Part shown: one piece after another, positions 42,287-51,270 of the stretch | How the letters are laid out: each line of letters begins with the position of its first letter | How positions within the stretch are numbered: the first letter of the stretch is position 1 | Assembly: GCF_013185185.1 (NCBI RefSeq) | Contig: NZ_JAAZWE010000003.1 | Span: 62,001-126,000, forward strand | Origin: Saccharibacillus endophyticus | Lineage (GTDB): Bacteria; Bacillota; Bacilli; Paenibacillales; Paenibacillaceae | DNA: 64,000 bases | Reading direction: 5' to 3' | Notes under the pieces: generated by a model | Seen by the model: only the letters and a program-made list of their open reading frames with translations | The model's database searches: none | Told to the model about the DNA's origin: nothing | Made by a program: the position numbers and the translations under genes

Positions 42287-45151
42287 GTGCTGCATATTGC
42301 TATTCTGATTCCGTTTCTGTGGGCGGCTCTGATTCCGCTTATGCGCGTATTGCCACGTATTCATCCCGGTTGGGCTGTACTGCCCGCGCCTGGGGCTTTA
42401 TTCATTTATTTTCTGAGCCGTATTCCGCAATCGGCGGCCGGCGAAAGTCTATTTACGACCGTGCCGTGGATGCCGGATCTCGGCATTGATCTGTCGCTCG
42501 TGTTGGATGGCTGGAGTTTGCTGTTCGCCCTGCTGATCACGGGCATCGGCACGCTTGTCGTGTGGTATTCGATGTTTTACATGGGCAAAAATTCGGAATC
42601 CATCCGTCAGTTCTATCTTTACCTATTGATGTTCATGGGTGCTATGCTGGGCGTCGTGCTTTCCGATAACCTGATGGTGCTGTATGCGTTCTGGGAACTG
42701 ACAAGCATCGCGTCGTTCCTGTTGATTGCCTTCTGGTACCGCCGGGAGCGTTCCCGTTACGGCGCTTTGAAATCAATGTTGATTACCGTATTCGGCGGCC
42801 TTGCGATGTTTGCCGGTTTCAATCTGCTGTATCTGATGACCGGCACGTACAGTATCCGCGAGATTGCGGCGCAGGCTGCTTCTCTCCCGGAGCATTCGCT
42901 GTTCCTGCCGGCGATGATCTTGGTTCTGCTCGGCGCGTTCACCAAATCGGCCCAGTTCCCGTTCCATATCTGGCTGCCCGACGCGATGGAAGCGCCGACG
43001 CCCGTCAGCGCCTATCTGCATTCGGCCACGATGGTGAAGGCCGGCCTGTATCTGGTTGCTCGGATGAGCCCGGTATTCGCCGGAGATTCCGCATGGTTCT
43101 GGACGGTATCGCTCGTCGGATTGGTTACGCTGCTTTACGGGTCGTTTAAAGCCATCCGTCAAACGGATCTCAAAGCACTGCTCGCTTATTCCACGATCAG
43201 TCAGCTCGGTCTGATCATGAGCTTGCTCGGCGTAGGTTCGGCGGCCGCGTTTTTCGATGACCCGGCGCAGATTGCGTTGTTCGGGCTCGCGACGACGGCG
43301 GCAGTGTTCCATCTGATCAACCACGCCGTATTCAAAGGCTCGCTGTTTATGGTCGTGGGTATCGTTGACCATGAAACGGGAACTCGCGATCTTCGCAGAT
43401 TGGGCGGCTTGATCAAGCTGATGCCTGTCACGTTCGCGGTTGCCTTGATCGGTTCGTTTTCGATGGCGGGTCTGCCTCCGTTCAGCGGATTTTTGAGCAA
43501 AGAAATGTTCTTTACCGCGATGGTGAATATTCGGGAATTCGACGCGGCAAATGTCGGCTCATGGATGCTGCTGCTTCCGATTATAGCCTGGATCGCCAGC
43601 GTATTCACGTTCGTCTACAGCATGATTTTGGTATTCAAGACGTTCGGCGGCAAGGCCATGAATAATAAGCTCGACAAGCTTCCGCACGAAGCCTCGGCGG
43701 GATTGCTGGCTTCGCCTGTATTGCTCGTTTCTCTGGCTTTCGTATTCGCATTCATTCCGAACGCGCTGGGCCGTACTTTGATCGATCCGGCGGTCGCGGC
43801 TGTTCGCGGAGGTGTCTTGAGCCCGGCGGATGCGCATGTATCGATTCATTTCTGGCATGGTTGGACGACGGAATTATGGATGACGATCGGAGTTGTCCTG
43901 CTCGGTTCGGCACTGTATATGACGTATGGCCGATTGAAGATGCTGGATCGCGAATGGAGCGGTCGTGACACGCTGAATCGGCTGTATAACGGTCTGCTGA
44001 ACGTGCTGGAAAACGGCGGTCGGCGTTTTACGGATTTATACATGACCGGCTCGGTTCGCCTTTATTTGATTTATATTTTCCTATTCCTGATCGCGGCGGT
44101 CGGCGGAACGTTAATTTTCTCGCCCGGTATTTCGCTCGGAATGGAAAACTACGCACCGATCACGTTTTATGAAGTTGCGCTGGTAGTTGTCATGTTGGGC
44201 GCGGCGGCAGCCGTACCGTTTGCGAAATCGCGCGTTAACGCCATTTTGTTCACCGGCGCGGCCGGATACATGGTGACGGCGTTGTTCCTGATCTTCCGCG
44301 CGCCGGATCTTGCATTGACGCAGATGATCGTGGAGACGGTATCCGTTATTTTGTTCCTGCTCTGCTTCAAATTCTTGCCTAAGCTGAAACGAGAGAAGGA
44401 GAAGCACGTTTTCAAATGGACGAATCTGCTTGTAGCCGCAGGCGTCGGGATTACCGTGACGCTTGTCGCGATGGCTTCGATGGGCAGCAGCCCGTTCGAA
44501 CCGATCTCGAATTACTTCTTGAACGAAAGCTACGAATCGGCAGGCGGCAAAAACGTCGTCAACGTTATACTTGTCGACTTCCGGGGCTTTGATACATTGT
44601 TCGAAATCATGGTGCTGGGCATCGCTTCGCTCGGCATTTACGGATTGATCAAGCTTGGCGTTCGCACGACCCCGGAACAAGGCGCGAAGTCGACAAAGCC
44701 AGCTTCACAGCCGCACGCAAGTTTCCCGCTTCGTTCCAACGACGTCATCTTGCGCACCATGTCGCGGGTAATCGTGCTGATCATCATTTCATTTTCGCTT
44801 TATCTGTTCTTCGCCGGGCATAACAATCCGGGCGGAGGGTTCATCGCGGCGCTCATGACGGCGGCGGCATTGATTTTGCTGGCAGTCTCGTTCGGCATGG
44901 ATACGGTGCGCCGCGTCATTCGCATCGATTATCGAATCTTGACGGCCATCGGTTTGAGTATCGCGATTTTAACGGCAGCCGGTTCGTTCGTTTTCGGCGC
45001 TCCGTTTCTCAGCCATGCTTTCGGCCATTTCGAACTGCCGATTCTGGGCGATACGGAGCTGGCTACGGCGGTGCTGTTCGACCTCGGCGTGTACTTGGCC
45101 GTCGTCGGCGTCGTCATGAATATTATTTTCACGATAAAGGGGGAGGACTGA
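42287..45151 (+). CDS. mrpA: Na+/H+ antiporter subunit A fused to subunit B
   Basis: A membrane protein of 954 residues, the large subunit of the multisubunit Mrp antiporter, homologous to NuoL/NuoM. Residues 1 to about 800 are MrpA (NLMVLYAFWELTSIASFLLI; HSATMVKAGLYLVAR; LLAYSTISQLGL). From about 817 (NDVILRTMSRVIVLII; GHNNPGGGFIAALMTAAA) the chain is an MrpB domain, which B. subtilis encodes separately. GTG start behind GGAAAGGAGG. No separate mrpB gene follows, so the operon is A/B-C-D-E-F-G. It expels Na+ in exchange for protons, for pH and salt tolerance. Confidence 0.94.
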   Translation: MLHIAILIPFLWAALIPLMRVLPRIHPGWAVLPAPGALFIYFLSRIPQSAAGESLFTTVPWMPDLGIDLSLVLDGWSLLFALLITGIGTLVVWYSMFYMGKNSESIRQFYLYLLMFMGAMLGVVLSDNLMVLYAFWELTSIASFLLIAFWYRRERSRYGALKSMLITVFGGLAMFAGFNLLYLMTGTYSIREIAAQAASLPEHSLFLPAMILVLLGAFTKSAQFPFHIWLPDAMEAPTPVSAYLHSATMVKAGLYLVARMSPVFAGDSAWFWTVSLVGLVTLLYGSFKAIRQTDLKALLAYSTISQLGLIMSLLGVGSAAAFFDDPAQIALFGLATTAAVFHLINHAVFKGSLFMVVGIVDHETGTRDLRRLGGLIKLMPVTFAVALIGSFSMAGLPPFSGFLSKEMFFTAMVNIREFDAANVGSWMLLLPIIAWIASVFTFVYSMILVFKTFGGKAMNNKLDKLPHEASAGLLASPVLLVSLAFVFAFIPNALGRTLIDPAVAAVRGGVLSPADAHVSIHFWHGWTTELWMTIGVVLLGSALYMTYGRLKMLDREWSGRDTLNRLYNGLLNVLENGGRRFTDLYMTGSVRLYLIYIFLFLIAAVGGTLIFSPGISLGMENYAPITFYEVALVVVMLGAAAAVPFAKSRVNAILFTGAAGYMVTALFLIFRAPDLALTQMIVETVSVILFLLCFKFLPKLKREKEKHVFKWTNLLVAAGVGITVTLVAMASMGSSPFEPISNYFLNESYESAGGKNVVNVILVDFRGFDTLFEIMVLGIASLGIYGLIKLGVRTTPEQGAKSTKPASQPHASFPLRSNDVILRTMSRVIVLIIISFSLYLFFAGHNNPGGGFIAALMTAAALILLAVSFGMDTVRRVIRIDYRILTAIGLSIAILTAAGSFVFGAPFLSHAFGHFELPILGDTELATAVLFDLGVYLAVVGVVMNIIFTIKGED

Positions 45152-45152
45152 G

Positions 45153-45500
45153 ATGGAATGGATCATGGCGGTAGCGATCGGCGCTTTATTCATGATCGGC
45201 GTCTACCTGATTTTGACCAAAAGCTTACTGCGCGTTATCTTGGGCACCTCGCTCTTGACGCACGGCGTCCATCTGCTGCTGCTGACGATGGCCGGCCTGA
45301 AGCGAGGTGCGGCGCCGATTCTCGGCAGCGGAAGCGAGTCGTATGTCGATCCCCTGCCGCAAGCCTTGATTTTGACGTCGATCGTGATCAGTTTTGGCGT
45401 GACCGCTTTATTTTTCGTTCTCGCTTACCGGGCTTACCAGACCAGAGGAACGGATGAAATCGACGGTATGGACGCTGAAGGCAAGGAGGCGGACTCTTGA
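45153..45500 (+). CDS. mrpC: Na+/H+ antiporter subunit C
   Basis: 115 residues, three membrane helices, NuoK-like: MEWIMAVAIGALFMIGVYLI, then LGTSLLTHGVHLLLL and DPLPQALILTSIVISFGV, a signature shared with NuoK. It begins one base after the mrpA stop codon and overlaps mrpD by four bases. Confidence 0.94.
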   Translation: MEWIMAVAIGALFMIGVYLILTKSLLRVILGTSLLTHGVHLLLLTMAGLKRGAAPILGSGSESYVDPLPQALILTSIVISFGVTALFFVLAYRAYQTRGTDEIDGMDAEGKEADS

Positions 45501-47035
45501 ACAATTTGCTTGTGCTGCCGGTTCTTTTGCCTATGGTCATCGCGGTATTTTTAATGTTTTTCCGTAAAAAAGTCGTTCTGCAGCGCGTAGTCGGTTTGGT
45601 CGGCGGTATCGCCAACGTTCTGATTGCGGGCGCCGTCGTGCTTCGGGTTCGATCCGAAGGGATTCAGACGCTGCAGCTCGGCGGCTGGGAGCCGCCTTAC
45701 GGCATCGTATTCGTGGCTGATATGTTCGCGGCTTTGCTTGTTCTGGCGGCCTCGATCACGGGACTTGCGGTGCTGATCTATTCGTTTGCGAGCATCGGCC
45801 GCGAGAGGGAAGAGCATTACTACTATACGTTCTTCCATTTCCTGCTCGTCGGGGTATACGGTTCGTTCATGACGGGAGATATCTTTAACCTGTTCGTATT
45901 TTTCGAAGTCATGCTGATTTCGTCTTATGCACTGATTACTTTGGGCGGAGATAAAAAACAGCTTCGCGAAGCGCCGAAGTACTTGCTCGTCAATATTTTG
46001 TCGTCCACGCTGTTCGTCGCTTCGGTCGCGTATCTGTACGCAGCCGTCGGCACGCTGAATATGGCGCATTTGTCGCAGCGGATCACGGAAGCGGGACAAG
46101 GCGGCGTATTGAATGTGATCGCCGTCCTGTTCCTGATCGTTTTTTCGCTCAAGGCCGGCCTGTTTCTGTTCTTCTGGCTGCCTGGAGCCTACGGAGCGCC
46201 GCCGTTCGCTGTACGCGCCTCATTCGGGGCGCTGCTGACCAAAGTCGGTTTATACGCGATCGTCCGCACGTTTACGCTGATCTTCCCCGGTGATCCTTCG
46301 TTCACGCACGGCTGGATCGCGGGCATGGCTGCGGCAACGATGATTTTGGGCGGAATCGGTGCCGTCGCTTATCGCGATATTCCGCGCATTTTGAACTATA
46401 ATGTGCTGATCGGCGTCGGATTCGTGGCGTTCGGCTTGTCGGCATCGACCCGCGATGCGTTGGACGGCGTCGTATTCTACATGCTGCACGATATTTTATC
46501 CAAAGGTTTGCTGTTCGTCCTCGGCGGCATGCTGATTGCGGCCGCCAAAACGGATCGGCTCGACGGGATGGGCGGATTGATCCGTCGCCGTCCGGGTCTT
46601 GGCTGGATGTTCTTTATTTTGGCGCTGGCTTTGACCGGAATTCCGCCGTTGAGCGGCTTTGCGGGCAAGGTGTTGATCGTGCGCGGCGGCCTCGAAGAAG
46701 GGATGCTGGCGCTGTCTCTGGTCGCTCTCGCTTCCAGTCTATTGACGCTGTACTCGTTGGTTAAAATTTTCCGGGAAGCCTTCTGGGGAACGGAACCGGA
46801 AGTGCAGCAGGAAGACGAAGCGGTTCGGCGGCAAAAAAGCAAAAAGACAAGCAAAGCGGCTAACATGAAAAGCACTTCCGGTGCAGCGTTGGCGAACGTC
46901 TCGGCCGTCGTGCTGCTCTTGTTCGTGATCGGTATCGGCCTGGCAAGCAACGGCGTCTATGCTTTCGCTTCGCAAGCGGGCGAAACGTTGGCGAATCCGA
47001 TCCTTTACATTGAAGCCGTGCTGAAAGGAGAGTAG
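45497..47035 (+). CDS. mrpD: Na+/H+ antiporter subunit D
   Basis: A membrane protein of 512 residues homologous to NuoN/NuoM proton-channel subunits with about 14 helices. Key blocks: FVFFEVMLISSYALITLGG, FWLPGAYGAPPFAVRA, LNYNVLIGVGFVAFG and TGIPPLSGFAGK. TTG start overlapping the mrpC stop (TTGA). A Lys/Arg/Gln-rich loop (around 435-455) precedes the last helix. Confidence 0.94.
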   Translation: MNNLLVLPVLLPMVIAVFLMFFRKKVVLQRVVGLVGGIANVLIAGAVVLRVRSEGIQTLQLGGWEPPYGIVFVADMFAALLVLAASITGLAVLIYSFASIGREREEHYYYTFFHFLLVGVYGSFMTGDIFNLFVFFEVMLISSYALITLGGDKKQLREAPKYLLVNILSSTLFVASVAYLYAAVGTLNMAHLSQRITEAGQGGVLNVIAVLFLIVFSLKAGLFLFFWLPGAYGAPPFAVRASFGALLTKVGLYAIVRTFTLIFPGDPSFTHGWIAGMAAATMILGGIGAVAYRDIPRILNYNVLIGVGFVAFGLSASTRDALDGVVFYMLHDILSKGLLFVLGGMLIAAAKTDRLDGMGGLIRRRPGLGWMFFILALALTGIPPLSGFAGKVLIVRGGLEEGMLALSLVALASSLLTLYSLVKIFREAFWGTEPEVQQEDEAVRRQKSKKTSKAANMKSTSGAALANVSAVVLLLFVIGIGLASNGVYAFASQAGETLANPILYIEAVLKGE

Positions 47036-47041
47036 ATCAAT

Positions 47042-47521
47042 ATGCCTTTTCAAATTTTGCTGAACCTGATGATCGCATTGGTGTGGATGGCGCTGAACGG
47101 CAATTGGTCGGCCTCCGGTTTTATTGTCGGCTATGTATTGGGAATCGGGGTCCTATATGTCGTGCGCAAGTTCCGTCCGGAACCTTTTTACATGACGAAG
47201 GTATGGGCGGTGCTTAAGCTGGTCATCCTGCTGCTTCGCGAACTGCTCGTTTCCAGCTTTGAGGTCATGGGTCATATTTTGCGGCCGAAGCTGGATATGC
47301 ATCCGGGGATCTTCGAATATCGGACGGAATTAAGCTCGGATTGGGAAGTGACCATTCTGTCTTGTCTGATCTGTCTGACGCCGGGAACGTTGACGCTCGA
47401 AGTATCGGACGATAACCGGACATTGTACATCCATGCGCTCGATATTTCCGATGTCGGCGAAATGTCCGATAAGATTCGCGCAACGTTCGAAAAAGCGATT
47501 ATGGAGGTGACCCGTTCATGA
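47042..47521 (+). CDS. mrpE: Na+/H+ antiporter subunit E
   Basis: 159 residues with two N-terminal membrane helices (LLNLMIALVWMALNG; FIVGYVLGIGVLYVVRKF) and a cytoplasmic domain containing ILSCLICLTPGTLTLEVSDD, typical of MrpE. Overlaps mrpF by four bases (ATGA). Confidence 0.93.
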   Translation: MPFQILLNLMIALVWMALNGNWSASGFIVGYVLGIGVLYVVRKFRPEPFYMTKVWAVLKLVILLLRELLVSSFEVMGHILRPKLDMHPGIFEYRTELSSDWEVTILSCLICLTPGTLTLEVSDDNRTLYIHALDISDVGEMSDKIRATFEKAIMEVTRS

Positions 47522-47802
47522 CCACCGTATTTTTAAGCATCGCGCTCGCCGTTTTGGCACTCGCGGTTCTCGGCTGCGCGTATCGGCTGATCGTCGGTCC
47601 GAGCCGTTCCGACCGGATCGCGGCGCTGGATACGATCGGGATCAATCTGCTCGCCATGATCGCGGTATTTTGCATGCTGCTCGATACGCAGGCGCTGACG
47701 GAGATCATTCTCGTCATTGGGATTCTGACGTTTATCGGCACGACGGTCATGGCGAGATATATCGAAAGAGGGAGCGTGATCGAAGATGGCGACGATCGTT
47801 GA
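47518..47802 (+). CDS. mrpF: Na+/H+ antiporter subunit F
   Basis: 94 residues, three helices, with RLIVGPSRSDRIAALDTIGI, the MrpF signature. It overlaps mrpE by 4 bases and mrpG by 17. Confidence 0.93.
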   Translation: MTTVFLSIALAVLALAVLGCAYRLIVGPSRSDRIAALDTIGINLLAMIAVFCMLLDTQALTEIILVIGILTFIGTTVMARYIERGSVIEDGDDR

Positions 47803-48184
47803 GTGGATCGCGATCGTATTGGCTTTGGCCGGTGCGGTGTTTTGCGCGATCAGCGCTTTCGGATTGATTCGTTTGCCGGACGTGTACCTGCGCTCGCACG
47901 CCGCTACCAAAAGCGCGGCATTAGGCGTGCTGTTCGTTCTCGTCGGCGCTTTTGTTTACTTTTGGGTCGTTGACGGGGACGTCAATATCAAGCTGCTGCT
48001 GGCGATCGTGTTCGTGTTCCTGACTTCTCCGGTAGCGGGGCATCTGAACGGCCGCGCGGCTTATCGTTCCGGCGTGAAGCTGTGGAAAGGCAGCGTTCGG
48101 GACGATTTTAAAGAGGTATTGGAGAAAAAAGGCGCGACGGCGCCGAAGTCCGTACAGCAGCCGGAACCGCCCCGAAAGCCTTAG
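47786..48184 (+). CDS. mrpG: Na+/H+ antiporter subunit G
   Basis: 132 residues, three helices, with FGLIRLPDVYLRSHAATKSA, diagnostic of MrpG. The cytoplasmic tail is longer than in many homologues and ends in a Pro/Lys-rich stretch. Last gene of the Mrp operon. No strong terminator follows before the next start codon at 48300. Confidence 0.93.
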   Translation: MATIVEWIAIVLALAGAVFCAISAFGLIRLPDVYLRSHAATKSAALGVLFVLVGAFVYFWVVDGDVNIKLLLAIVFVFLTSPVAGHLNGRAAYRSGVKLWKGSVRDDFKEVLEKKGATAPKSVQQPEPPRKP

Positions 48185-48299
48185 AGCAAGTCATGCTTTC
48201 CTGCAAGTGAGCAACAGCCTTTGATCGTTTTGTTTGAGGCTGCCCCTAACCTTCATTCCTTTTCTAGCGTTTATGGGATAAGGGACAGGGGGAATCGAA

Positions 48300-48755
48300 T
48301 TGCGAAACGAACATAAAGACCGGTCATACGCGCCGTTGCTGCTGGCTTCGGTCGCGGTCAGCATCATACTCAGTTGGTTCGGACTGGTGTTGGATTTCTG
48401 GCGGTGGTTAGAGCCGGAGTATCATACAGAGTCGCTTGAAACGGGTTTTGGAGCTTTCGTGGCGGTCGTGCTTCTCGGCGGTCTTGCGATCGTTATTCAT
48501 TTGGTTCTGCACGGGCTGCTGCTGCCGTTTATCGCATCCAAAAAATATCGGCTTCCGTTGCCTAAAGAATTGGTGTCGCATCGCAGGGGATATGCGTTGA
48601 TTTGCGCAGCGGCAGGATTAATCGGTGCTGCTGCCGTAGGATTTCGGACGCATCTTCCCTTGCTTGCCACGCTGCCTTTTGCGGGGAATGTGCTGGTGTA
48701 TGCGTTTTGGATGACACTGATCGGAGCACGAACGCGCCGAATGATCGGAGAGTAA
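48300..48755 (+). CDS. Hypothetical four-helix membrane protein
   Basis: 151 residues with four membrane segments (LLLASVAVSIILSWFGLVL; FVAVVLLGGLAIVIHLVLHG; ALICAAAGLIGAAAVGF; LPFAGNVLVYAFWMTLIGA) and charged ends. TTG start after AGGGGGAA. It lies 115 bases after mrpG with no terminator in between, so it may be read with the antiporter operon. The family was not recognised. Confidence 0.6.
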   Translation: MRNEHKDRSYAPLLLASVAVSIILSWFGLVLDFWRWLEPEYHTESLETGFGAFVAVVLLGGLAIVIHLVLHGLLLPFIASKKYRLPLPKELVSHRRGYALICAAAGLIGAAAVGFRTHLPLLATLPFAGNVLVYAFWMTLIGARTRRMIGE

Positions 48756-48774
48756 ATCGGAGATCGCAAAAGCA

Positions 48775-48817
48775 AAAAGGCACGTAACGGATCTCCTATC
48801 CGTTACATGCCTTTTTT
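48775..48817 (+). terminator. Intrinsic terminator
   Basis: AAAAAGGCACGTAACGGAT / ATCCGTTACATGCCTTTTTT, an almost perfect 19-bp stem with T run. It ends the Mrp region transcript. Downstream to 49003 are further CGTTAC-containing imperfect inverted repeats (for example TTAGCCGTTAAAA/TTTTAACGCTAA) without coding potential. Confidence 0.88.
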
Positions 48818-49003
48818 GCGTTGTTTTGCTGTAACGAATGGTAGCGACGCTTAGCCGTTAAAATGCGGACTGCTTGATTTTTAACGCTAAGGCTAAGGGT
48901 CGTCTCGGTCCGTTACGCTTGATGGCGTTCCGTTGTAACGCGTAGTGTAGACTTGGGCCGACATGCACGATACCGATCTATCCTGCCGATTCGTCCAATC
49001 CAT

Positions 49004-49046
49004 AAAAAAAGACTGAAGCCCCGCGAACAGGGTTTCAGTCTTTTTA
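49004..49046 (-). terminator. Terminator of the CPBP protease gene
   Basis: GACTGAAGCCC/GGGTTTCAGTC stem flanked by A run and T run on both sides, so it can work in either direction. Confidence 0.8.
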
Positions 49047-49109
49047 AGTCTTTTTTGCCGTTATCTGATGCGCGACAAGTCGATCCTGACGTTTGTCGGA
49101 CGCGATCGT

Positions 49110-51056
49110 CTATTCGCGGGGTTTATCGTCTTCGCGTCGATCTCCCGGGAGCGGCGGATTCGACAGGTCCGATTCTCGGAACAAGCCGCTTCCCGGAGCG
49201 CGCTCCTCGGCCGGGGTTCGGTTCTGCGCGTCCGATTCAGGATACGACTCTGCCTTCGGTTTCGGAGCAAGCGGGGCCGAAGGCGGCGGTTGTACGACCG
49301 GAGGCTTCTCGATATGCGGCTCCCCAACAATAGGCTTTTCGGGAGTGGTTTCCGGCGAAACGGAACGCGGATTTTGCGTAATCTCCTCGCTGCGAGTGCC
49401 GTTTCCTCCGTCATCCGGTCGCGTCTTGTCTTTTCCGTATATCAGATAAATGACAAACGCGACGATCGCCGGCATCACGATCGACACGATTCCGACCGCG
49501 ATATACGTAGGCGTGCCCATGAAGATCAGGCTGAGTCCCATGAGGATGCTGTCGAACACGACGTGCGCGAACATCGCCGTAATGTAGCCGTAACGCAGGA
49601 AGATAAAGCTGAACAGCAGGCCCAGGAACAGCAGCTCGATCGGCCGCGTGATGACCGGGTAGATCGGATACAGCGTATGGCCGAGCGCCCAGATCAGGGA
49701 AGTGATCACGCTGGCCGCGATGGTGCTGCGCACGATTTTCTTGACCATCGGGATACCGAACAGGCGATAGATGGCTTCCTCGGAAATCCCGGCCATCCAG
49801 GCGAGAATCGGGAACAGCCACGGGTACATCATGTTGTATGTGGACTGCGAATCGTCGGTGGTCGAGAAGACGCCGAGCGCATGCTCCAGGATAAAGAAGA
49901 TGACGGCCTGTACGGCAAGCAAAATGATCGCCCACAGATAACCGGTCTTGAGCGATTCCCAGACATGGCGTCCGTAGTTTGGTTCGCCGCGTCTCGCCCA
50001 CATGTTTTTGCCCTGGCTGCGCCACATGGCGTCGCCGGCCACGAAGCAGAAGTACAGGGAAGCCGCCATGAAGAAGCCCATGATGATCTGCAAAACAATC
50101 GTAACAATGAAGATAACATCCGAGTAACTGCTGCCTTCGAAGAAAGGACGCATGTTCCATACGGAGAAGACCGAAACGACATAGTAGAAGAGTGACAGAA
50201 AAATACCGCGCGTAAACGAAGCGTATTTTTTCAGCACGAAAGCGTAGACGATCGCCAACACGCCGAGTACGAACGTCAGCAGCATATAGCCGCCGTAGGT
50301 CATGATATTCGCCCAGCCCGTTTGTTCGTCGATATAGCCGGTGTACGAAGACGGAGGGCTGAAGCTCGAACGGATCGAAGCGACCTCGTCGCCTTCGAAA
50401 GTGACGTTGACGTTCAGAGCACTCTCGCCGATCTTGGCAGAAGAGGATGTGTAGCGCAGACCGTTTTCGTTATCCGTGGATAAACGCTCCAGTTCAAAAG
50501 TATCCAATCCCAATTCCTGTATAAGAGACTGAGCGAGCTGCTCTTTGTCTTCTTGCAGCAGCGTCTGATCTTCCAGCGTACCCGGCGGAATATCGGCTTC
50601 GGTCAGCTGCGCGGCGTAAGAAGAAGGCAGGCTGTTAAAAGCAACGACTTTGCCCGTTTGCCCGCCGACGTCGACAGATAGCGTTCGGGGGTCGCCGTTT
50701 GCTTCATAATGATAGACGACGCGGAACATTTCATAAGGGAAGTTGTTTACGTATGTATCATCGTACTCGGCTACCAAGCCTTCGCGCGACAAATAGCCGT
50801 ATAGATCCGAATCGCTATGATAGCTGACGGAAGCGTCGCCGAGCGGATCGTCGATCGCCAGCTTCGAGGAAGCAAAGTCGGCCGCGATGGTTTGGGCTTG
50901 TTCCTCGCTGATCAAAGAATAAGGCTCCTGCTGCGTCATATTGCTTTGGAACAGCGTCGTGAAATTGAAAAGGAAATAGATGACCAAGGCGATCGCTGCG
51001 ACCAGGCCGAGTTTCTTATAATTGACGTTCAAAATGCGTTGTTGCGGGTCAGTCAT
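49110..51056 (-). CDS. CPBP-family intramembrane metalloprotease with extracellular N-terminal domain
   Basis: A 648-residue membrane protein. After an N-terminal helix (about 18-38) there is an outer domain of about 250 residues with two PepSY-like blocks (ISEEQAQTIAADFAS; DVGGQTGKVVAFNSLPS). Then come eight or so helices containing the CPBP (Rce1/Abi) motifs: SEEAIYR near 424, ALGHTLYP, and FAHVVFD. The Glu and His residues are the expected metal site. The last 100 residues are Pro/Glu/Ser-rich and probably disordered in the cytoplasm. ATG 51056 follows AAGGAGGAC. Role unknown; family members process prenylated proteins, peptides or act in self-immunity. Confidence 0.85.
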   Translation of the reverse strand: MTDPQQRILNVNYKKLGLVAAIALVIYFLFNFTTLFQSNMTQQEPYSLISEEQAQTIAADFASSKLAIDDPLGDASVSYHSDSDLYGYLSREGLVAEYDDTYVNNFPYEMFRVVYHYEANGDPRTLSVDVGGQTGKVVAFNSLPSSYAAQLTEADIPPGTLEDQTLLQEDKEQLAQSLIQELGLDTFELERLSTDNENGLRYTSSSAKIGESALNVNVTFEGDEVASIRSSFSPPSSYTGYIDEQTGWANIMTYGGYMLLTFVLGVLAIVYAFVLKKYASFTRGIFLSLFYYVVSVFSVWNMRPFFEGSSYSDVIFIVTIVLQIIMGFFMAASLYFCFVAGDAMWRSQGKNMWARRGEPNYGRHVWESLKTGYLWAIILLAVQAVIFFILEHALGVFSTTDDSQSTYNMMYPWLFPILAWMAGISEEAIYRLFGIPMVKKIVRSTIAASVITSLIWALGHTLYPIYPVITRPIELLFLGLLFSFIFLRYGYITAMFAHVVFDSILMGLSLIFMGTPTYIAVGIVSIVMPAIVAFVIYLIYGKDKTRPDDGGNGTRSEEITQNPRSVSPETTPEKPIVGEPHIEKPPVVQPPPSAPLAPKPKAESYPESDAQNRTPAEERAPGSGLFRESDLSNPPLPGDRREDDKPRE

Positions 51057-51165
51057 GATTGTCCTCCTTGCCGGATTTGGTATTCCTCTTTCTAAAATAC
51101 CATATTCCGAAAGTCCGATACCACAAAGCGCATGAATTGCGGGCGTTTGCCGACTCAAATCGTTA

Positions 51166-51195
51166 TTGTGGTTGCCGAGGGGGTGCGGATATAAT
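51166..51195 (+). promoter_or_regulatory. Promoter of ktrB
   Basis: TTGTGG (51166-51171), 18-base spacer, consensus TATAAT (51190-51195). Confidence 0.6.
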
Positions 51196-51270
51196 AGAAC
51201 GATATGAAATAGTACTTTGCCAAGCAGTGTTGACATGGTACTTGCGAGAGAAAGGGGAGACGCGCACAAT

